From assembly GCF_001611795.1 (NCBI RefSeq), contig NZ_CP015098.1, positions 1,116,001-1,180,000 of the forward strand: a stretch of DNA of 64,000 nucleotides. Direction: 5' to 3'. A model generated the notes under the pieces. That model saw only the letters and a program-made list of their open reading frames with translations, searched no databases and was not told where the DNA came from. This DNA is from Streptomyces qaidamensis (GTDB lineage: Bacteria > Actinomycetota > Actinomycetes > Streptomycetales > Streptomycetaceae). The position numbers and the translations under genes are program-made. Below are positions 18,765-28,356 of the stretch, piece by piece. Position 1 is the first letter of the stretch. Each line of letters begins with the position of its first letter.

Positions 18765-20261
18765 ATGGATGCCTTCAACTCCCTTCTGGACGGCTTCGGT
18801 ACGGCCCTCACGCCGGTCAACCTCCTGTGGGCCGTCATCGGAGTGCTGCTCGGCACGGCGATCGGTGTACTGCCGGGCATCGGCCCGGCGATGGCGGTCG
18901 CACTGCTGCTGCCGGTGACGTACGGGCTCGACCCGATCGGCGCGTTCATCATGTTCGCCGGCATCTACTACGGCGCGATGTTCGGCGGCTCGACCACCTC
19001 CATCCTGCTCAACACGCCCGGGGAGAGCGCGGCGGTGGTGGCGGCCATGGAGGGCAACCCCATGGCCAAATCCGGGCGCGGGGCCCAGGCCCTGGCGGCG
19101 GCCGCCGTCGGGCACTTCGCGGGCGGCCTGATCGGCACGCTGCTGCTGGTGGCGCTGGCGCCGACGGTCGCGAAGCTGGCCGTCGACATCGGCGCGCCGG
19201 ACTACTTCGCCATCATGGTGCTGGCGTTCATCGCGGTGACGTCGGTGCTGGGCTCCTCCCGCATCCGAGGTCTCGCCTCCCTGCTGATCGGCCTCACCCT
19301 GGGGCTGGTGGGCCTGGACCAGATGACCGGCCAGCAGCGCCTGACGTTCGGTTCGCTCCAACTCGCCGACGGCATCGACGTGGTGATCGTCGCGGTCGGT
19401 CTCTTCGCGATCGGCGAGGCCCTGTGGGTGGCGGCGCATCTGCGGCGCAGGCCGCCTGAGCCGATCCCGGTGGGGCGTCCGTGGCTGGGGCGCTCCGACG
19501 TGAGCCGGACCTGGAAGTCGTGGCTGCGCGGCCCGTTCATCGGTTTCCCCTTCGGCGCGATCCCGGCGGGCGGCGCGGAGATCCCGACCTTCCTGTCGTA
19601 CGTGACGGAGAAGCGGCTGTCGAAGCACAAGGACGAGTGGGGCAAGGGTGCCATCGAGGGCGTCGCGGGCCCGGAGTCGGCGGCGTCGGCCTCGGCGGCG
19701 GGCACCCTGGTGTCGATGCTGACCCTGGGCCTGCCGACCACGGCCGTCGCGGCCGTGATGCTGGCCGCGTTCCAGCAGTACGGCATCCAGCCCGGCCCGC
19801 TCCTCTTCGAGCGCGAACCCGACCTGGTGTGGGGCCTGATCGCCTCGCTCTTCGTCGGCATGGTGCTGCTGCTCGCGCTGAACCTGCCGCTGGCGCCGGT
19901 GTGGGCGAAGCTGCTGCGCATCCCCCGGCCCTACCTGTACGCCGGGATCATGTTCTTCGCGGCGGTCGGCGCGTACGCGGTCGGCGGTGAGGTGATCGAC
20001 CTGGTGATCCTGCTGATCATCGGTCTGATCGGCTTCGGGATGCGCCGCTACGGGCTGCCCGTGCTGCCCGCCGTGATCGGCGTGATCCTCGGCCCGAACG
20101 CCGAGCAGCAGTTGCGGCGTGCCCTGCAGATCAGCGACGGCAGTGTCACGGGGCTGGTCAACACGCCGTTCGCGGTGACCGTGTACGCGGTGATCGTGCT
20201 GCTGCTGGTGTGGCCGCTGCTGAGGAAGGCGGTGACGCGGGGCCGCGCCGAGGCGGCCTGA
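18765..20261 (+). CDS. tctA: Tripartite tricarboxylate transporter large subunit TctA
   Basis: A 498-aa transport subunit with about 12 helices. The family signature [21 protein letters not shown] is near residues 37-57, followed by [20 protein letters not shown]; a related second repeat reads [24 protein letters not shown] near 300. It uses an ion gradient to move carboxylates captured by TctC. No tctDE two-component system is seen in the window, so regulation is unclear. It converges on the DUF2264 gene with a 5-bp gap. Confidence 0.94.
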   Translation: MDAFNSLLDGFGTALTPVNLLWAVIGVLLGTAIGVLPGIGPAMAVALLLPVTYGLDPIGAFIMFAGIYYGAMFGGSTTSILLNTPGESAAVVAAMEGNPMAKSGRGAQALAAAAVGHFAGGLIGTLLLVALAPTVAKLAVDIGAPDYFAIMVLAFIAVTSVLGSSRIRGLASLLIGLTLGLVGLDQMTGQQRLTFGSLQLADGIDVVIVAVGLFAIGEALWVAAHLRRRPPEPIPVGRPWLGRSDVSRTWKSWLRGPFIGFPFGAIPAGGAEIPTFLSYVTEKRLSKHKDEWGKGAIEGVAGPESAASASAAGTLVSMLTLGLPTTAVAAVMLAAFQQYGIQPGPLLFEREPDLVWGLIASLFVGMVLLLALNLPLAPVWAKLLRIPRPYLYAGIMFFAAVGAYAVGGEVIDLVILLIIGLIGFGMRRYGLPVLPAVIGVILGPNAEQQLRRALQISDGSVTGLVNTPFAVTVYAVIVLLLVWPLLRKAVTRGRAEAA

Positions 20262-20266
20262 CCCGG

Positions 20267-22264
20267 TCATCGCGGCACCCGCTCGCGGGTGCCGTCCGGG
20301 AAGCGGATCTCCACCTCTCCGGACACGGCGACCCGTACGCGCGTTCCTGAACCTCGCGCGTACGGGTCGCCGTTCGTCTTACGGTCGCCGTTCGTCTCCG
20401 GGTCGCCGTTCGCCTTCAGGTCGCCGTTCACCTTCGGATCGGCGCTCAGCACGACGAGGGTGACCAGGAGGTGGGTGCCGCCCGGGTGGGCGGGCAGGGT
20501 GAGGTGCGGGGTCGCGGAGTGGTGGCCGTAGGCGTTGGCGCCGGCCGCCTGGGCCACCGCCGCCCCGGCGTCCCGCCACCCGTGCAATCCCACGATCGTG
20601 CTGGTCAGCCCGTCCGCGCGCCGGGCGAGCGCCCGGCCCGGGCCGGTCCTGCCGAGCGGGGGCCCGGTGTCGTCGGCGATCGCCCATCCCCCTTCGCGGA
20701 CGGGCGTGCCGGGTGGCGCGTCGACGCGGTGCACGCGTACTTCCCACGGGCCGTGCACCACGCTGACCGACTCGATGCGATGCCCTTCGCCGCTGCCGGG
20801 GAACACGGCCCGGTGCCAGGAGGCGGCACGGGCGCCCTCGACGGCGAGCGGGTGGATCCGGCCGCGCCGGGTGGGTGTGCCGTCGGGGGCCAGCAGGGCG
20901 ATGTGGTTGTCGGGGCCGGGGCGCGGGGCCGGTGGTGTCTCGGGGGCGGTGGCGCTGGAGTAGGCGAGGCGGGCGTAGTGCGGGCTGTCGTCCGGTGTCG
21001 CCGGCGGGGGCGGCAGGCGGTCGCTGCCGTGGTTGACCAGCCGTACGATCCCGTCGGCCGCGGTGGAGTGCAGCAGCCAGCCCGGGGCGGGTAACGCGAG
21101 GCGGACGTCGCCCGTCTCGACCGGGCCTGGTTCCTCATGCGCGGTCCACACGGGGTGGTCGGCGGGCAGGAGCAGGCCGAGGAATGCCTTGTTCGCCCAG
21201 TACGGGGAGGCGGGGCCCGAGTAGCGCTGCGTCACGGGGAGGAAGGGCCGGTACCAGCCGAGCGTGAGCAGCCCCCGCTCGTCGGGCACGCCCCGCTCGG
21301 CGAAGTGCTTCAGCGCTCCGGAGGCGAGGCGGCGGGTGCGGCCGGGCGGGAGCGGAGTGGCGTCGGCGAGGACGCCCGCCCACAGGGGCGCTGTCGTACC
21401 GAACCGGTAGGTGAGGGAGCGGCCCTGGTGGACCGGGGCGCCGTCACCGCCGAAGAAGTGCTGGTGGTCGTGGAGGAACGACCGCAGGCGCGCCCGGTGT
21501 TCCGCCACCAGCCGGGAGTCGGCGCGCGGTCCGGCGATGCGGGCCCAGAGCACCGGATAAAGGTGCAGGGCCCAGGCGTTGTAGTAGTCGAACTTGCGGC
21601 CGTCGCCGTCGGTGTACCAGCCGTCACCCCGGTACCAGTCCTCCAGGCGGGCCAGCCCGGCGTCGATCTCGGCGCGGCGGTGCGGGGCGCCGACGGAGGC
21701 GAGGAACTCCTCGGTGATGACCTGGAACAGCCGCCAGTTGGAGTCGTTGACGACCGCTCCGAGGAAGCCGCCGAGCCAGTCGGCGGTCCGCTGCCGTACG
21801 CGGTCGTCGAGCCGGTCCCAGATCCAGGGGCGGGTCTCGTGCAGGGCGATCGCGACGGAGGCCGCCTCGACCATGGGCTGGCTCCGGTCGGTGACGGGCG
21901 GCCAGTGGTCGGGGCTGTGCGGGTCGGTGCCGGACGCCAGCCCGGCCGCGTACCGCTCGATCAGGCCGGGCGTCTGACGCCCGGCCGAACCGGCGATGCG
22001 GAACGCGGCCAGCAGGAAGGAGCGGGCGAAGCCCTCCAGCCCGTCCGACCAGGCCCCGGAGTGGCTGGGCCGCCCGGGCAGGCGGTACTGGGCCAGGCCC
22101 GGCGAGGCGTAGGGCGTCAGGGCGTCCAGGAGGCGGTCGGCGACGGCCTCCCAGTGGGCGCGGGTCCAGCCGGTGACGGGCGAGGTCAACGGGTCGGCGG
22201 GGGGCAGGCGGGGCAGGTTGGGGAGGTGCGTCGGGTCGGGGAGCGACACGTGCGGCGCGCTCAT
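20267..22264 (-). CDS. DUF2264-domain protein
   Basis: A 665-aa protein. The N-terminal half is an alpha/alpha-barrel-like DUF2264 domain (GWTRAHWEAVADRLLDAL, WSDGLEGFARSFLLAAFRIAG, GRKFDYYNAWALHLYPVLWA, FGGDGAPVHQGRSLTYRFG). The C-terminal half is beta-rich. Such proteins accompany plant-polysaccharide genes and resemble polysaccharide lyases or glycosidases in fold, but the reaction is not established. No signal peptide, so it probably acts inside the cell on imported oligosaccharide. ATG 22264 is used; GGAGG lies 12 bases upstream, wider than usual. The last 45 residues carry the NGD repeats. It lies 22 bp after the LacI gene on the same strand. Confidence 0.78.
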   Translation of the reverse strand: MSAPHVSLPDPTHLPNLPRLPPADPLTSPVTGWTRAHWEAVADRLLDALTPYASPGLAQYRLPGRPSHSGAWSDGLEGFARSFLLAAFRIAGSAGRQTPGLIERYAAGLASGTDPHSPDHWPPVTDRSQPMVEAASVAIALHETRPWIWDRLDDRVRQRTADWLGGFLGAVVNDSNWRLFQVITEEFLASVGAPHRRAEIDAGLARLEDWYRGDGWYTDGDGRKFDYYNAWALHLYPVLWARIAGPRADSRLVAEHRARLRSFLHDHQHFFGGDGAPVHQGRSLTYRFGTTAPLWAGVLADATPLPPGRTRRLASGALKHFAERGVPDERGLLTLGWYRPFLPVTQRYSGPASPYWANKAFLGLLLPADHPVWTAHEEPGPVETGDVRLALPAPGWLLHSTAADGIVRLVNHGSDRLPPPPATPDDSPHYARLAYSSATAPETPPAPRPGPDNHIALLAPDGTPTRRGRIHPLAVEGARAASWHRAVFPGSGEGHRIESVSVVHGPWEVRVHRVDAPPGTPVREGGWAIADDTGPPLGRTGPGRALARRADGLTSTIVGLHGWRDAGAAVAQAAGANAYGHHSATPHLTLPAHPGGTHLLVTLVVLSADPKVNGDLKANGDPETNGDRKTNGDPYARGSGTRVRVAVSGEVEIRFPDGTRERVPR
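20329..20369. terminator. Perfect hairpin inside the 3' end of the DUF2264 gene
   Basis: Arms 20329-20343 and 20355-20369 are perfect 15-bp complements (CGACCCGTACGCGCG) with an 11-base loop. It lies about 70 bp past the tctA stop, so it may end tctCBA transcription although it sits in the coding end of the convergent gene. No T-run. Confidence 0.55.
20366..20437. repeat. Four 18-bp tandem repeats (coding)
   Basis: Units start at 20366, 20384, 20402 and 20420 (e.g. GTCGCCGTTCGTCTCCGG) with a few substitutions. On the minus strand they encode six-residue repeats of the type NGDxKx near the C-terminus of the DUF2264 protein. They form a short minisatellite whose copy number may vary. Confidence 0.85.
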
Positions 22265-22286
22265 GGGGGTGCGGTTCCTCCGTTGG

Positions 22287-23354
22287 TCACAGGGCGCGCC
22301 CGGGCGGGGGCGGGCCGACGCTGTCGCGGACGACGATGTGGGTGCCGAGCAGGTGGTGGGCCCCGGCGGCGTGCTCGGGGTCGCGCAGGGCGATGCGCAC
22401 GGCGGCGCGCCCGAGTTCCTCGGCGGGGGTGCGGACGGTGGTGAGCGGCGGGTGGAAGTCCTCGGCGAGCGGGATGTCGTTGTAGCCGACGACGGAGATG
22501 TCACCGGGGACGCTCAGCCCGGCCTCGGCGATGGCGCGCAGGGCACCGGCGGCGACCATGTCGTCCCCGGCGAAGACCGCGGTGAACTCCCGTGTCGTCT
22601 TGAGGAGATCGGTCATCGCCCGGTGGCCGGCGGCGCGGCCGAGTCCGCAGTCGACGACCTGCGCGGCCTCCGGTGGCAGCCCGTGCTCGGCGAGGGCGGC
22701 CCGGTAGCCGGTGACGCGGGCGTCGAGGGCGGTGTTGCCGGGCAGGCCGCCGAGGAAGACGATCCCGCGGTGCCCGGCCGACAGCAGATGGCCGGTGACG
22801 GCGCGGGCTCCGGCCTCGTTGTCGAACTCCACGACCAGTGCGGGGATCTCGGGGCCGGGTGCGGGCCGGCCGCAGAGCACGAGCCGGGCTCCGGAGGAGT
22901 CGAGGGCGTGGGCGTAGTGGGCGACGCGCTCGCGGTAGGCGTCGTCCTCGACGACCCCGCCGACCAGGATCACCAGTCGGGCGCCCTCCTCCCGCATGAG
23001 CTGCACGAACTCCATCTCGCGCTGTGCGTCGCCGCCGGTGGCGCCGACCACGCAGAGCCAGCCGCGGTCGGCGGCCTCGGCCTCCACCCCCTCGGCGACC
23101 TGGGCGTAGAAGGGGCTGGTGACCTGGCGGACCACGACGGCGGCCATCTTGCGGCCGCCGCCGACCAGGGCGCGGGCGTGCGCGTTGGCGACGTAGTCGA
23201 GGTCGCGGGCGGCGCGCAGGACCCGGGCCCGGGTCGCGGGGGGCACCGGGTGGTTGCCGCTGAGCGCGCGGGAGGCGGTCGCCGTGGACACGCCCGCCCG
23301 CTCGGCGACCTCGCGGATCGTGACCCGCCCCTTGGACCCCATGTCGTTCCCCAT
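22287..23354 (-). CDS. LacI-family transcriptional regulator
   Basis: A 355-aa repressor. The helix-turn-helix VTIREVAERAGVSTATASRAL is at residues 11-31, the hinge helix region (RARVLRAARDLDYVANAHARAL) follows, and a periplasmic-binding-like effector domain completes it (ICVVGYND-type ending ISVVGYNDIPLAEDFHPPLTTVRTP). GAGGAG precedes ATG 23354; an in-frame ATG four codons later is possible. It lies in the operon of the ABC transporter at 23386-26926 and probably acts on the AAAACGTTTT site in that operon's promoter, sensing the imported sugar. Confidence 0.92.
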   Translation of the reverse strand: MGNDMGSKGRVTIREVAERAGVSTATASRALSGNHPVPPATRARVLRAARDLDYVANAHARALVGGGRKMAAVVVRQVTSPFYAQVAEGVEAEAADRGWLCVVGATGGDAQREMEFVQLMREEGARLVILVGGVVEDDAYRERVAHYAHALDSSGARLVLCGRPAPGPEIPALVVEFDNEAGARAVTGHLLSAGHRGIVFLGGLPGNTALDARVTGYRAALAEHGLPPEAAQVVDCGLGRAAGHRAMTDLLKTTREFTAVFAGDDMVAAGALRAIAEAGLSVPGDISVVGYNDIPLAEDFHPPLTTVRTPAEELGRAAVRIALRDPEHAAGAHHLLGTHIVVRDSVGPPPPGRAL

Positions 23355-23385
23355 CCCCCGCGTCTCCTCTTCGGCCCACCGCTGT

Positions 23386-25035
23386 TCAGGTGTTGGCCGC
23401 GTAGTCCTTCGCGTACTCTTCGGCCATTCTGTCGCCGCCCCGGCTCCGCCACTTCTTCACCGCCGCGTCCCACTCGGACAACGGCAGGCGCCCGGCGACG
23501 ATCCCGGTGACGGTGTCGTCGAGGAAGGTCTTGAGGGTGGCGCCCTGGGAGTTGTTCGTCGCGGACTGGAGCCCGAAGGAGGCGTCGCGGATGGCGTGCG
23601 GCACGACCTTGCGCTGCCAGGTGTGCAGGGCGCGTACGGCGTCGGGCATGCCGGGCACGAACAGCACCTGGGGGCCTTCGGCGAGGTACTTCAGCGGCAG
23701 GTTGGTGTTGTTCTCGACCTCGCCGAGCGGGGTGGGCTCGGGCGAGCCGTCCTTGCCGCGGGTGAAGTGGACGCCCTCGACGCCGTAGTGGACGAGTTCC
23801 CATTCCTCGCTGCCGAAGGGCGCGGCGAGGTAGTCGAGGATGCGCAGGAGCAGCTGGACGCGTTCCTTCTTCGCCTTCTTCAGGACCGTGTAGCCGAAGG
23901 AGCGGCGGGCGGCGACGACGCCGCCGGGCTCGCCGCCGACGCTGTACGGAAGGGCGGCTGCCGGATTCATCTTGCCGCGTGACTCACGGTACTTGGGCAG
24001 GTAGGCGCCGAACCCGTCCTGCATGGAGCCGACGGTGCCGTTGTAGTAGAGGGTCGTCAGGTCGATCTGGGAGATGGACGTGGCGTCGGGGTGGTAGGAG
24101 CCGTTCTTGCGCAGCTGTGCCTGGAAAGCGATCGATGCCTTGTAGCGTTCGTCGGCCGCTGCCGTCAGGAAGGTGCCGTCCTTGGTGACGGCCCAGCGCT
24201 GGGGTGCGTTGTGGGCGGCGGAGTGGAAGGCGTTGCCGAACAGCGACAAGTTGGCGGCACCGAGCATGTACGTCTTCCCGCGGGTGCCCCTCCTCGCCAC
24301 GGCGGTGAAGTCCTCGGCGCTCCAGCCCTCCTTCATGCCCGAGTCGGCGAACATGTCCTGGTTGATCCACAGGGTCGATCCGGGCAGCGGGCGTTCCAGC
24401 GGGATGCCGTAGATGCGCCCGCCGATCCGGCCCATGTCGCGCCAGGCGTGGGTGGGGATGTTGGCGAGGTTGGGGTAGTCGCTGATCGCGTCGCCCGACA
24501 GGTACGGCGTGAGGTCCTCGGCGCGGCGCTGCACGAACTGCGCCTCCCTGGGCAGGGTGAAGCCGGCGAACATGTTGATGATGTCGGGCAGGGCGTCGGC
24601 GTCGCCGGCCATCACCGTGGCCATCTTCTTCTGGTAGTCGGCCTGGGAGATGATCGTGTACTCGATCTTCACGCCGAGGGCCTTCTCGACGGCCGCCCAG
24701 AACCGGTTCGCGGAGGCGGGCTTGGGCGGCGTACCGAAGGAGACGGTCATGACGCGGACGGTGGAGCCGTCGCCGGGGGTGCGGGAGACGGACTTGACCA
24801 GGTCGGAGGGGTAGGAGGTGTAGCCGGCCTGGACTCCGGCGCCGGTGGGGGCGAGATCGGGTTTCGGGCCCGTCGCGGGCCGGTGGGCCGGCCACGGCGC
24901 GAGCTTCTTCCCGGCGTTGGAGACGTCGCCGTCGCCGGAGTCCGAGGAGCACGCGGTCAGCAGACCGGGGACGGAGACGGCGGCGCCGCCCACCGCCATG
25001 GAGCGCAGGAGGGTGCGTCGGGACATGCTGGGCAT
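23386..25035 (-). CDS. Extracellular solute-binding lipoprotein (LplA type)
   Basis: A 549-aa large binding protein. The N-terminus MPSMSRRTLLRSMAVGGAAV has a twin-arginine and the lipobox LTAC follows near residue 28, so export by Tat then lipidation is likely. The size, the permease pair without an ATPase, and motifs such as VEKALGVKIEYTIISQADYQKKM match the LplA-type CUT1 receptors for larger oligosaccharides. AGGTGG precedes ATG 25035. Its genes for permeases lie directly upstream (17-bp gap) and the LacI regulator lies downstream. Confidence 0.92.
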   Translation of the reverse strand: MPSMSRRTLLRSMAVGGAAVSVPGLLTACSSDSGDGDVSNAGKKLAPWPAHRPATGPKPDLAPTGAGVQAGYTSYPSDLVKSVSRTPGDGSTVRVMTVSFGTPPKPASANRFWAAVEKALGVKIEYTIISQADYQKKMATVMAGDADALPDIINMFAGFTLPREAQFVQRRAEDLTPYLSGDAISDYPNLANIPTHAWRDMGRIGGRIYGIPLERPLPGSTLWINQDMFADSGMKEGWSAEDFTAVARRGTRGKTYMLGAANLSLFGNAFHSAAHNAPQRWAVTKDGTFLTAAADERYKASIAFQAQLRKNGSYHPDATSISQIDLTTLYYNGTVGSMQDGFGAYLPKYRESRGKMNPAAALPYSVGGEPGGVVAARRSFGYTVLKKAKKERVQLLLRILDYLAAPFGSEEWELVHYGVEGVHFTRGKDGSPEPTPLGEVENNTNLPLKYLAEGPQVLFVPGMPDAVRALHTWQRKVVPHAIRDASFGLQSATNNSQGATLKTFLDDTVTGIVAGRLPLSEWDAAVKKWRSRGGDRMAEEYAKDYAANT

Positions 25036-25052
25036 GGATGAACCACCTCGTG

Positions 25053-25940
25053 TCAGCTCTTGATGGCGCCGGTGAGCACGCCCTTGGTGAAGTACTTCTG
25101 CAGGAAGGGATAGACCAGCAGGATCGGCACGGTGGCGATCACGAGCACCGCCATCTGCACGGTCTGCGGTGCGGTGACGGTGGCCTCGCCGGTGGTCGCG
25201 TCGGTGAGCCCGGCCCCGGCCACCACATAGGTGCGCAGCACCTGCTGGAGCGGCCAGTGGTCGCTCTCCAGGTACAGCGACGCGTAGAACCACGAGTTCC
25301 AGTAGGCGACGGCGTAGAACAGGCCGACGACTGCGAGCGCGGCCTTGGACAGCGGCAGCACCACCGACACCAGCACCCGCCAGTCCCCCGCCCCGTCCAG
25401 CCGGGCCGCCTCGTACAGCTCCTCCGGGATCGACTGGAAGAAGCCGCGCAGGACGACCAGGTTGAACACGTTGACCAGGACGGGCAGGACCAGTGAGGCG
25501 TAGGAGTCGAGCAGGCCGAGCTCCTTGACCAGCAGGAAACTCGGGATCATGCCGGGCGGGAAGAGGAACGTGAACAGCACCAGCAGCAGCACGGGCTTGC
25601 CGCCGAAGACGCCGGGCCGGGACAGCGCGTAGGCCAGGGTCACCGTGCAGGCGAGGCTGAGCAGCGTGCCCGCGATCGTCACGCCGGCGCTGACGCCGAG
25701 GGCGTGGGTGACGATGCCGCCGTCGAAGATGTCGCGGTAGGCGTCGAGCGTGGGCTCGCTGGGCCACAGCACCCAGCCGCCGTTGTCGACGACCTCCTGG
25801 GTGGAGGCCAGGGAGGTCGACACGATCACCAGGAACGGTACGCACACCAGCAGCACGACCGCGGTCAGGGCGAGGGCCTTGGCGGCCTGGGTGAGGGGCC
25901 GCGGCTTCTCCATCCAGCCGGGCCGGACGGACGCGCTCAC
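25053..25940 (-). CDS. Carbohydrate ABC permease, LplC/MalG type
   Basis: A 295-aa six-helix permease; the EAA loop reads YEAARLDGAGDWRVLVSVVLP and the C-terminus YFTKGVLTGAIKS is typical for LplC-like proteins. GTG 25940 overlaps the stop of the partner permease (GTGA); the internal Met at residue 12 is an alternative. Together with the MalF-type partner it forms the channel for the LplA-type binding protein. Confidence 0.92.
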   Translation of the reverse strand: MSASVRPGWMEKPRPLTQAAKALALTAVVLLVCVPFLVIVSTSLASTQEVVDNGGWVLWPSEPTLDAYRDIFDGGIVTHALGVSAGVTIAGTLLSLACTVTLAYALSRPGVFGGKPVLLLVLFTFLFPPGMIPSFLLVKELGLLDSYASLVLPVLVNVFNLVVLRGFFQSIPEELYEAARLDGAGDWRVLVSVVLPLSKAALAVVGLFYAVAYWNSWFYASLYLESDHWPLQQVLRTYVVAGAGLTDATTGEATVTAPQTVQMAVLVIATVPILLVYPFLQKYFTKGVLTGAIKS

Positions 25941-26926
25941 CGATAGACCCCCTGTTCGCCGAGACGGTGGGCGACCTTGTTGGCCGCGTAGACGAGGAGG
26001 GCGCCGATGAGCCCCTTGAACAGGCCCGCAGCCGCCGCGAATCCGTAGTCGCCGCCGACGATGCCCTGGTGGTAGACGAAGGTGTCGATGACCTCGGCCG
26101 CCTCGGGGCCCACCGCGTCGCGTTGCAGCAGCATCTGCTCGAAGCCGACGGAGAGGATGTCGCCGAGCCGCATGATGATCAGCAGCACGATCACCGGGCG
26201 GATGGCGGGCAGGGTGACGTGCCAGAAGCGCCGCCAGGGCCCGGCGCCGTCGATGGCGGCCGCCTCGTACTGCTGCTCGTCGACCTGGGCGAGGGCGGCG
26301 AGGAAGATGATCGTGCCCCAGCCGGCGTCCTTCCAGATGACCTGTGCGACGACGAGCGGCTTGAAGGCGTCCGGGTCGCCGATGATGTCGACGGTGTGCA
26401 GACCGGCCCCGCTCAGGCCGCTGTTGAGCAGGCCGGTGTCGCCGAGCACCTGCTGGAACAGTGCGACGACGATCACCCACGAGATGAAGTGCGGCAGATA
26501 CGCCACCGACTGCACGAACCGGCGCACCGAGCTCCAGGTGAGGGTGTGCAGCAGCAGGGCGAGGCCGAGCGGCACCGGGAAGTAGAAGACCAGCTGGAGG
26601 ACGGCGATCCAGAGGGTGTTGAGGACCGCGTCCCAGAAGGCCTCGTCCTCGAACATGCGCCGGAAGTTGCCGGTCCCCACCCAGGGGCTGCCCCACAGGC
26701 CGTCGAACGGCACGTACTCCTTGAACGCGATGACGTTGCCCACGAGCGCGCCGTAGTGGAACAGCAGGAAGTAGGCGACACCGGGGAGCATGAGCAGGAA
26801 AAGCGTCCGGCTATGACGGATCTGACGGCTCTGAAAACCTTTACGCTCACCCTTCCCCCCTCCGGAGGGGCGGCGGTTGTGACTCACCCCCTTCGCACCT
26901 GCTCGTTCCCGTAAGCCAGTTGCCAC
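25937..26926 (-). CDS. Carbohydrate ABC permease, LplB/MalF type
   Basis: A 329-aa permease, first gene of the operon. A polar, basic N-terminus (about 40 residues) precedes helix 1 (LFLLMLPGVAYFLLFHYGAL). The AFKEYVPFDGLWGSPWVGTGNF segment and EAA motif YEAAAIDGAGPWRRFWHVTLP are typical of LplB. The GTG 26926 start follows GAGGGGG. Transcription starts from the promoter at 26961-26989 which contains a LacI-type site. Confidence 0.92.
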   Translation of the reverse strand: MATGLRERAGAKGVSHNRRPSGGGKGERKGFQSRQIRHSRTLFLLMLPGVAYFLLFHYGALVGNVIAFKEYVPFDGLWGSPWVGTGNFRRMFEDEAFWDAVLNTLWIAVLQLVFYFPVPLGLALLLHTLTWSSVRRFVQSVAYLPHFISWVIVVALFQQVLGDTGLLNSGLSGAGLHTVDIIGDPDAFKPLVVAQVIWKDAGWGTIIFLAALAQVDEQQYEAAAIDGAGPWRRFWHVTLPAIRPVIVLLIIMRLGDILSVGFEQMLLQRDAVGPEAAEVIDTFVYHQGIVGGDYGFAAAAGLFKGLIGALLVYAANKVAHRLGEQGVYR

Positions 26927-26960
26927 GGTTCCCCCTCACGTCGGCGTGTCCGGTGAAGGG

Positions 26961-26989
26961 AAGCTAAAACGTTTTCAATGCGCGGTCAA
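26961..26989 (-). promoter_or_regulatory. Operon promoter with LacI-type operator in the spacer
   Basis: TTGACC (26989-26984) and TAGCTT (26966-26961) on the minus strand are separated by 17 bp. The spacer contains TGAAAACGTTTTAG, whose core AAAACGTTTT (26966-26975) is a perfect palindrome with the central CG of LacI-family sites. A bound repressor would cover the whole core promoter. The LacI protein encoded at 22287-23354 in the same operon is the obvious candidate. Confidence 0.75.
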
Positions 26990-27031
26990 CACCTCCGGCA
27001 CGGACGGGACTTCGGGCCGCGCCTTGACGCG

Positions 27032-28306
27032 TCAGGCCGAGAGCAGCCCCCTGCCGAGCCAGTCGGAGGAGTCCCGCACGCCGGGCAGGGCGAAGAAGTA
27101 ACCCCCGCCGGTCGGCGAGATGTAGTCGACGAGGGGCTCGTCGATCAGCCGGGTCTGCGTGGCCTCGAACTGGCGGCGCACGTCCTGCTGGTAGCAGCAG
27201 AAGACCAGCCCCATGTCGAGGTCGCCGACGCTGTCGACGCTCCGGTCGTAGTTGTAGCCGCGGCGCAGGATCCGGGAGTTGCCGGTCTTCGCGGTGCGCG
27301 GGTTGGCGAGCCGGATGTGCGCGTCGAGCGGGATCGCCGTGCCGTGCGGGTCCTTGGCGTAGTTGGGGCTGTCGGTCTCCTCGGCACCGTCGAGCGGGGC
27401 ACCGGTGTCCTTGCGCCGGCCGATCATCAGCTCCTGCTCGGACAGCGAGACCCGGTCCCAGAACTCCACGAGCATCCGGATGATCCGGACGACCTGGTAG
27501 CTGCCGCCGGCCGCCCAGGAGGGCTCGCCCTGTCCCTCGCCGACCCACACCAGGTGGTCCATCTCCCGGGCCGACGCGACGTCCGGGTTGACGATGCCGT
27601 CCTTGAAGCCCAGCAGGTTGCGCTGGGTGCCGCTGGGCCGGGGCACGTTCTGGAACCCGTCGACGCGCCACCGGATCTGGAGCGCGCCCCGGGTGTGCTT
27701 GGCGATGTCGCGCAGCGCGTGCAGCACGGTGTCCTGGCGGGCCGCGCAGATCTGCAGGGACAGGTCGCCGTGGCACTCGGCGGGGTTCAGGTTGTCGTTG
27801 GGGAAGGTCCGCATGGGCGTGAGCCGGCGTGGCTTGGCCCGGGCGAGTCCGAACCGGCCGTCGAACAGGGAGGCGCCGACCCCCACGGTGACGGTGAGCG
27901 CGTCTGCCGGGACGACCGGGCCGAGAATGCCGTTGTCCGAGGGCGGGGCACCCACGCCGAGGTCCTCGGGCGGGCCGCCGGAGGTGAGGAAGCGGGCCCG
28001 TTCGGTGAGCGTCCGCAGCAGTTCGGTCAAGCCCTTGCGGCCGTCGGCGATGACGTCGAAGGAGACGAAGGCCGCCGCGGCCTGCGCGGGGGTGAGGATC
28101 CCGGCCTGGTGGGTGCCGTGGAAGGCCACCGGGGCGGCGCTCTGCTGCTCGGCCGCATGGGCTCTCGCGCCGCCGCTCCCCGCGAGTGCGATTCCGCCCC
28201 CGGCCAGGACGGCACCGGCCGCCCCGGCGCCCAGGGCCGCCTTCACGAAGGAGCGGCGGCCGGCGTGGGCGGGGCAGCCCGGGGGCGGCGTGTCGGCGGA
28301 CGGCAT
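27032..28306 (-). CDS. efeB: Dyp-type haem peroxidase EfeB
   Basis: A 424-aa Tat-exported haem peroxidase of the EfeUOB iron system; proposed roles are Fe(II) oxidation or recovery of iron from haem outside the membrane. The twin-arginine is at residues 17-18 ([10 protein letters not shown]). The Dyp motif GFKDG is present ([11 protein letters not shown]), and the haem-ligand region [10 protein letters not shown], followed by GYFFALPG near the end, fits the family. ATG 28306 follows AAGGGA. An earlier ATG at 28360 overlaps the upstream stop as ATGA and would add 18 residues; it is a real alternative. Expression is coupled to the EfeU-EfeO fusion. Confidence 0.92.
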   Translation of the reverse strand: MPSADTPPPGCPAHAGRRSFVKAALGAGAAGAVLAGGGIALAGSGGARAHAAEQQSAAPVAFHGTHQAGILTPAQAAAAFVSFDVIADGRKGLTELLRTLTERARFLTSGGPPEDLGVGAPPSDNGILGPVVPADALTVTVGVGASLFDGRFGLARAKPRRLTPMRTFPNDNLNPAECHGDLSLQICAARQDTVLHALRDIAKHTRGALQIRWRVDGFQNVPRPSGTQRNLLGFKDGIVNPDVASAREMDHLVWVGEGQGEPSWAAGGSYQVVRIIRMLVEFWDRVSLSEQELMIGRRKDTGAPLDGAEETDSPNYAKDPHGTAIPLDAHIRLANPRTAKTGNSRILRRGYNYDRSVDSVGDLDMGLVFCCYQQDVRRQFEATQTRLIDEPLVDYISPTGGGYFFALPGVRDSSDWLGRGLLSA

Positions 28307-28356
28307 GAGGGGGTTCCCTTCGGAGTTTTCTGCGGGGTGGTTGCGTCGCCGGGCTC

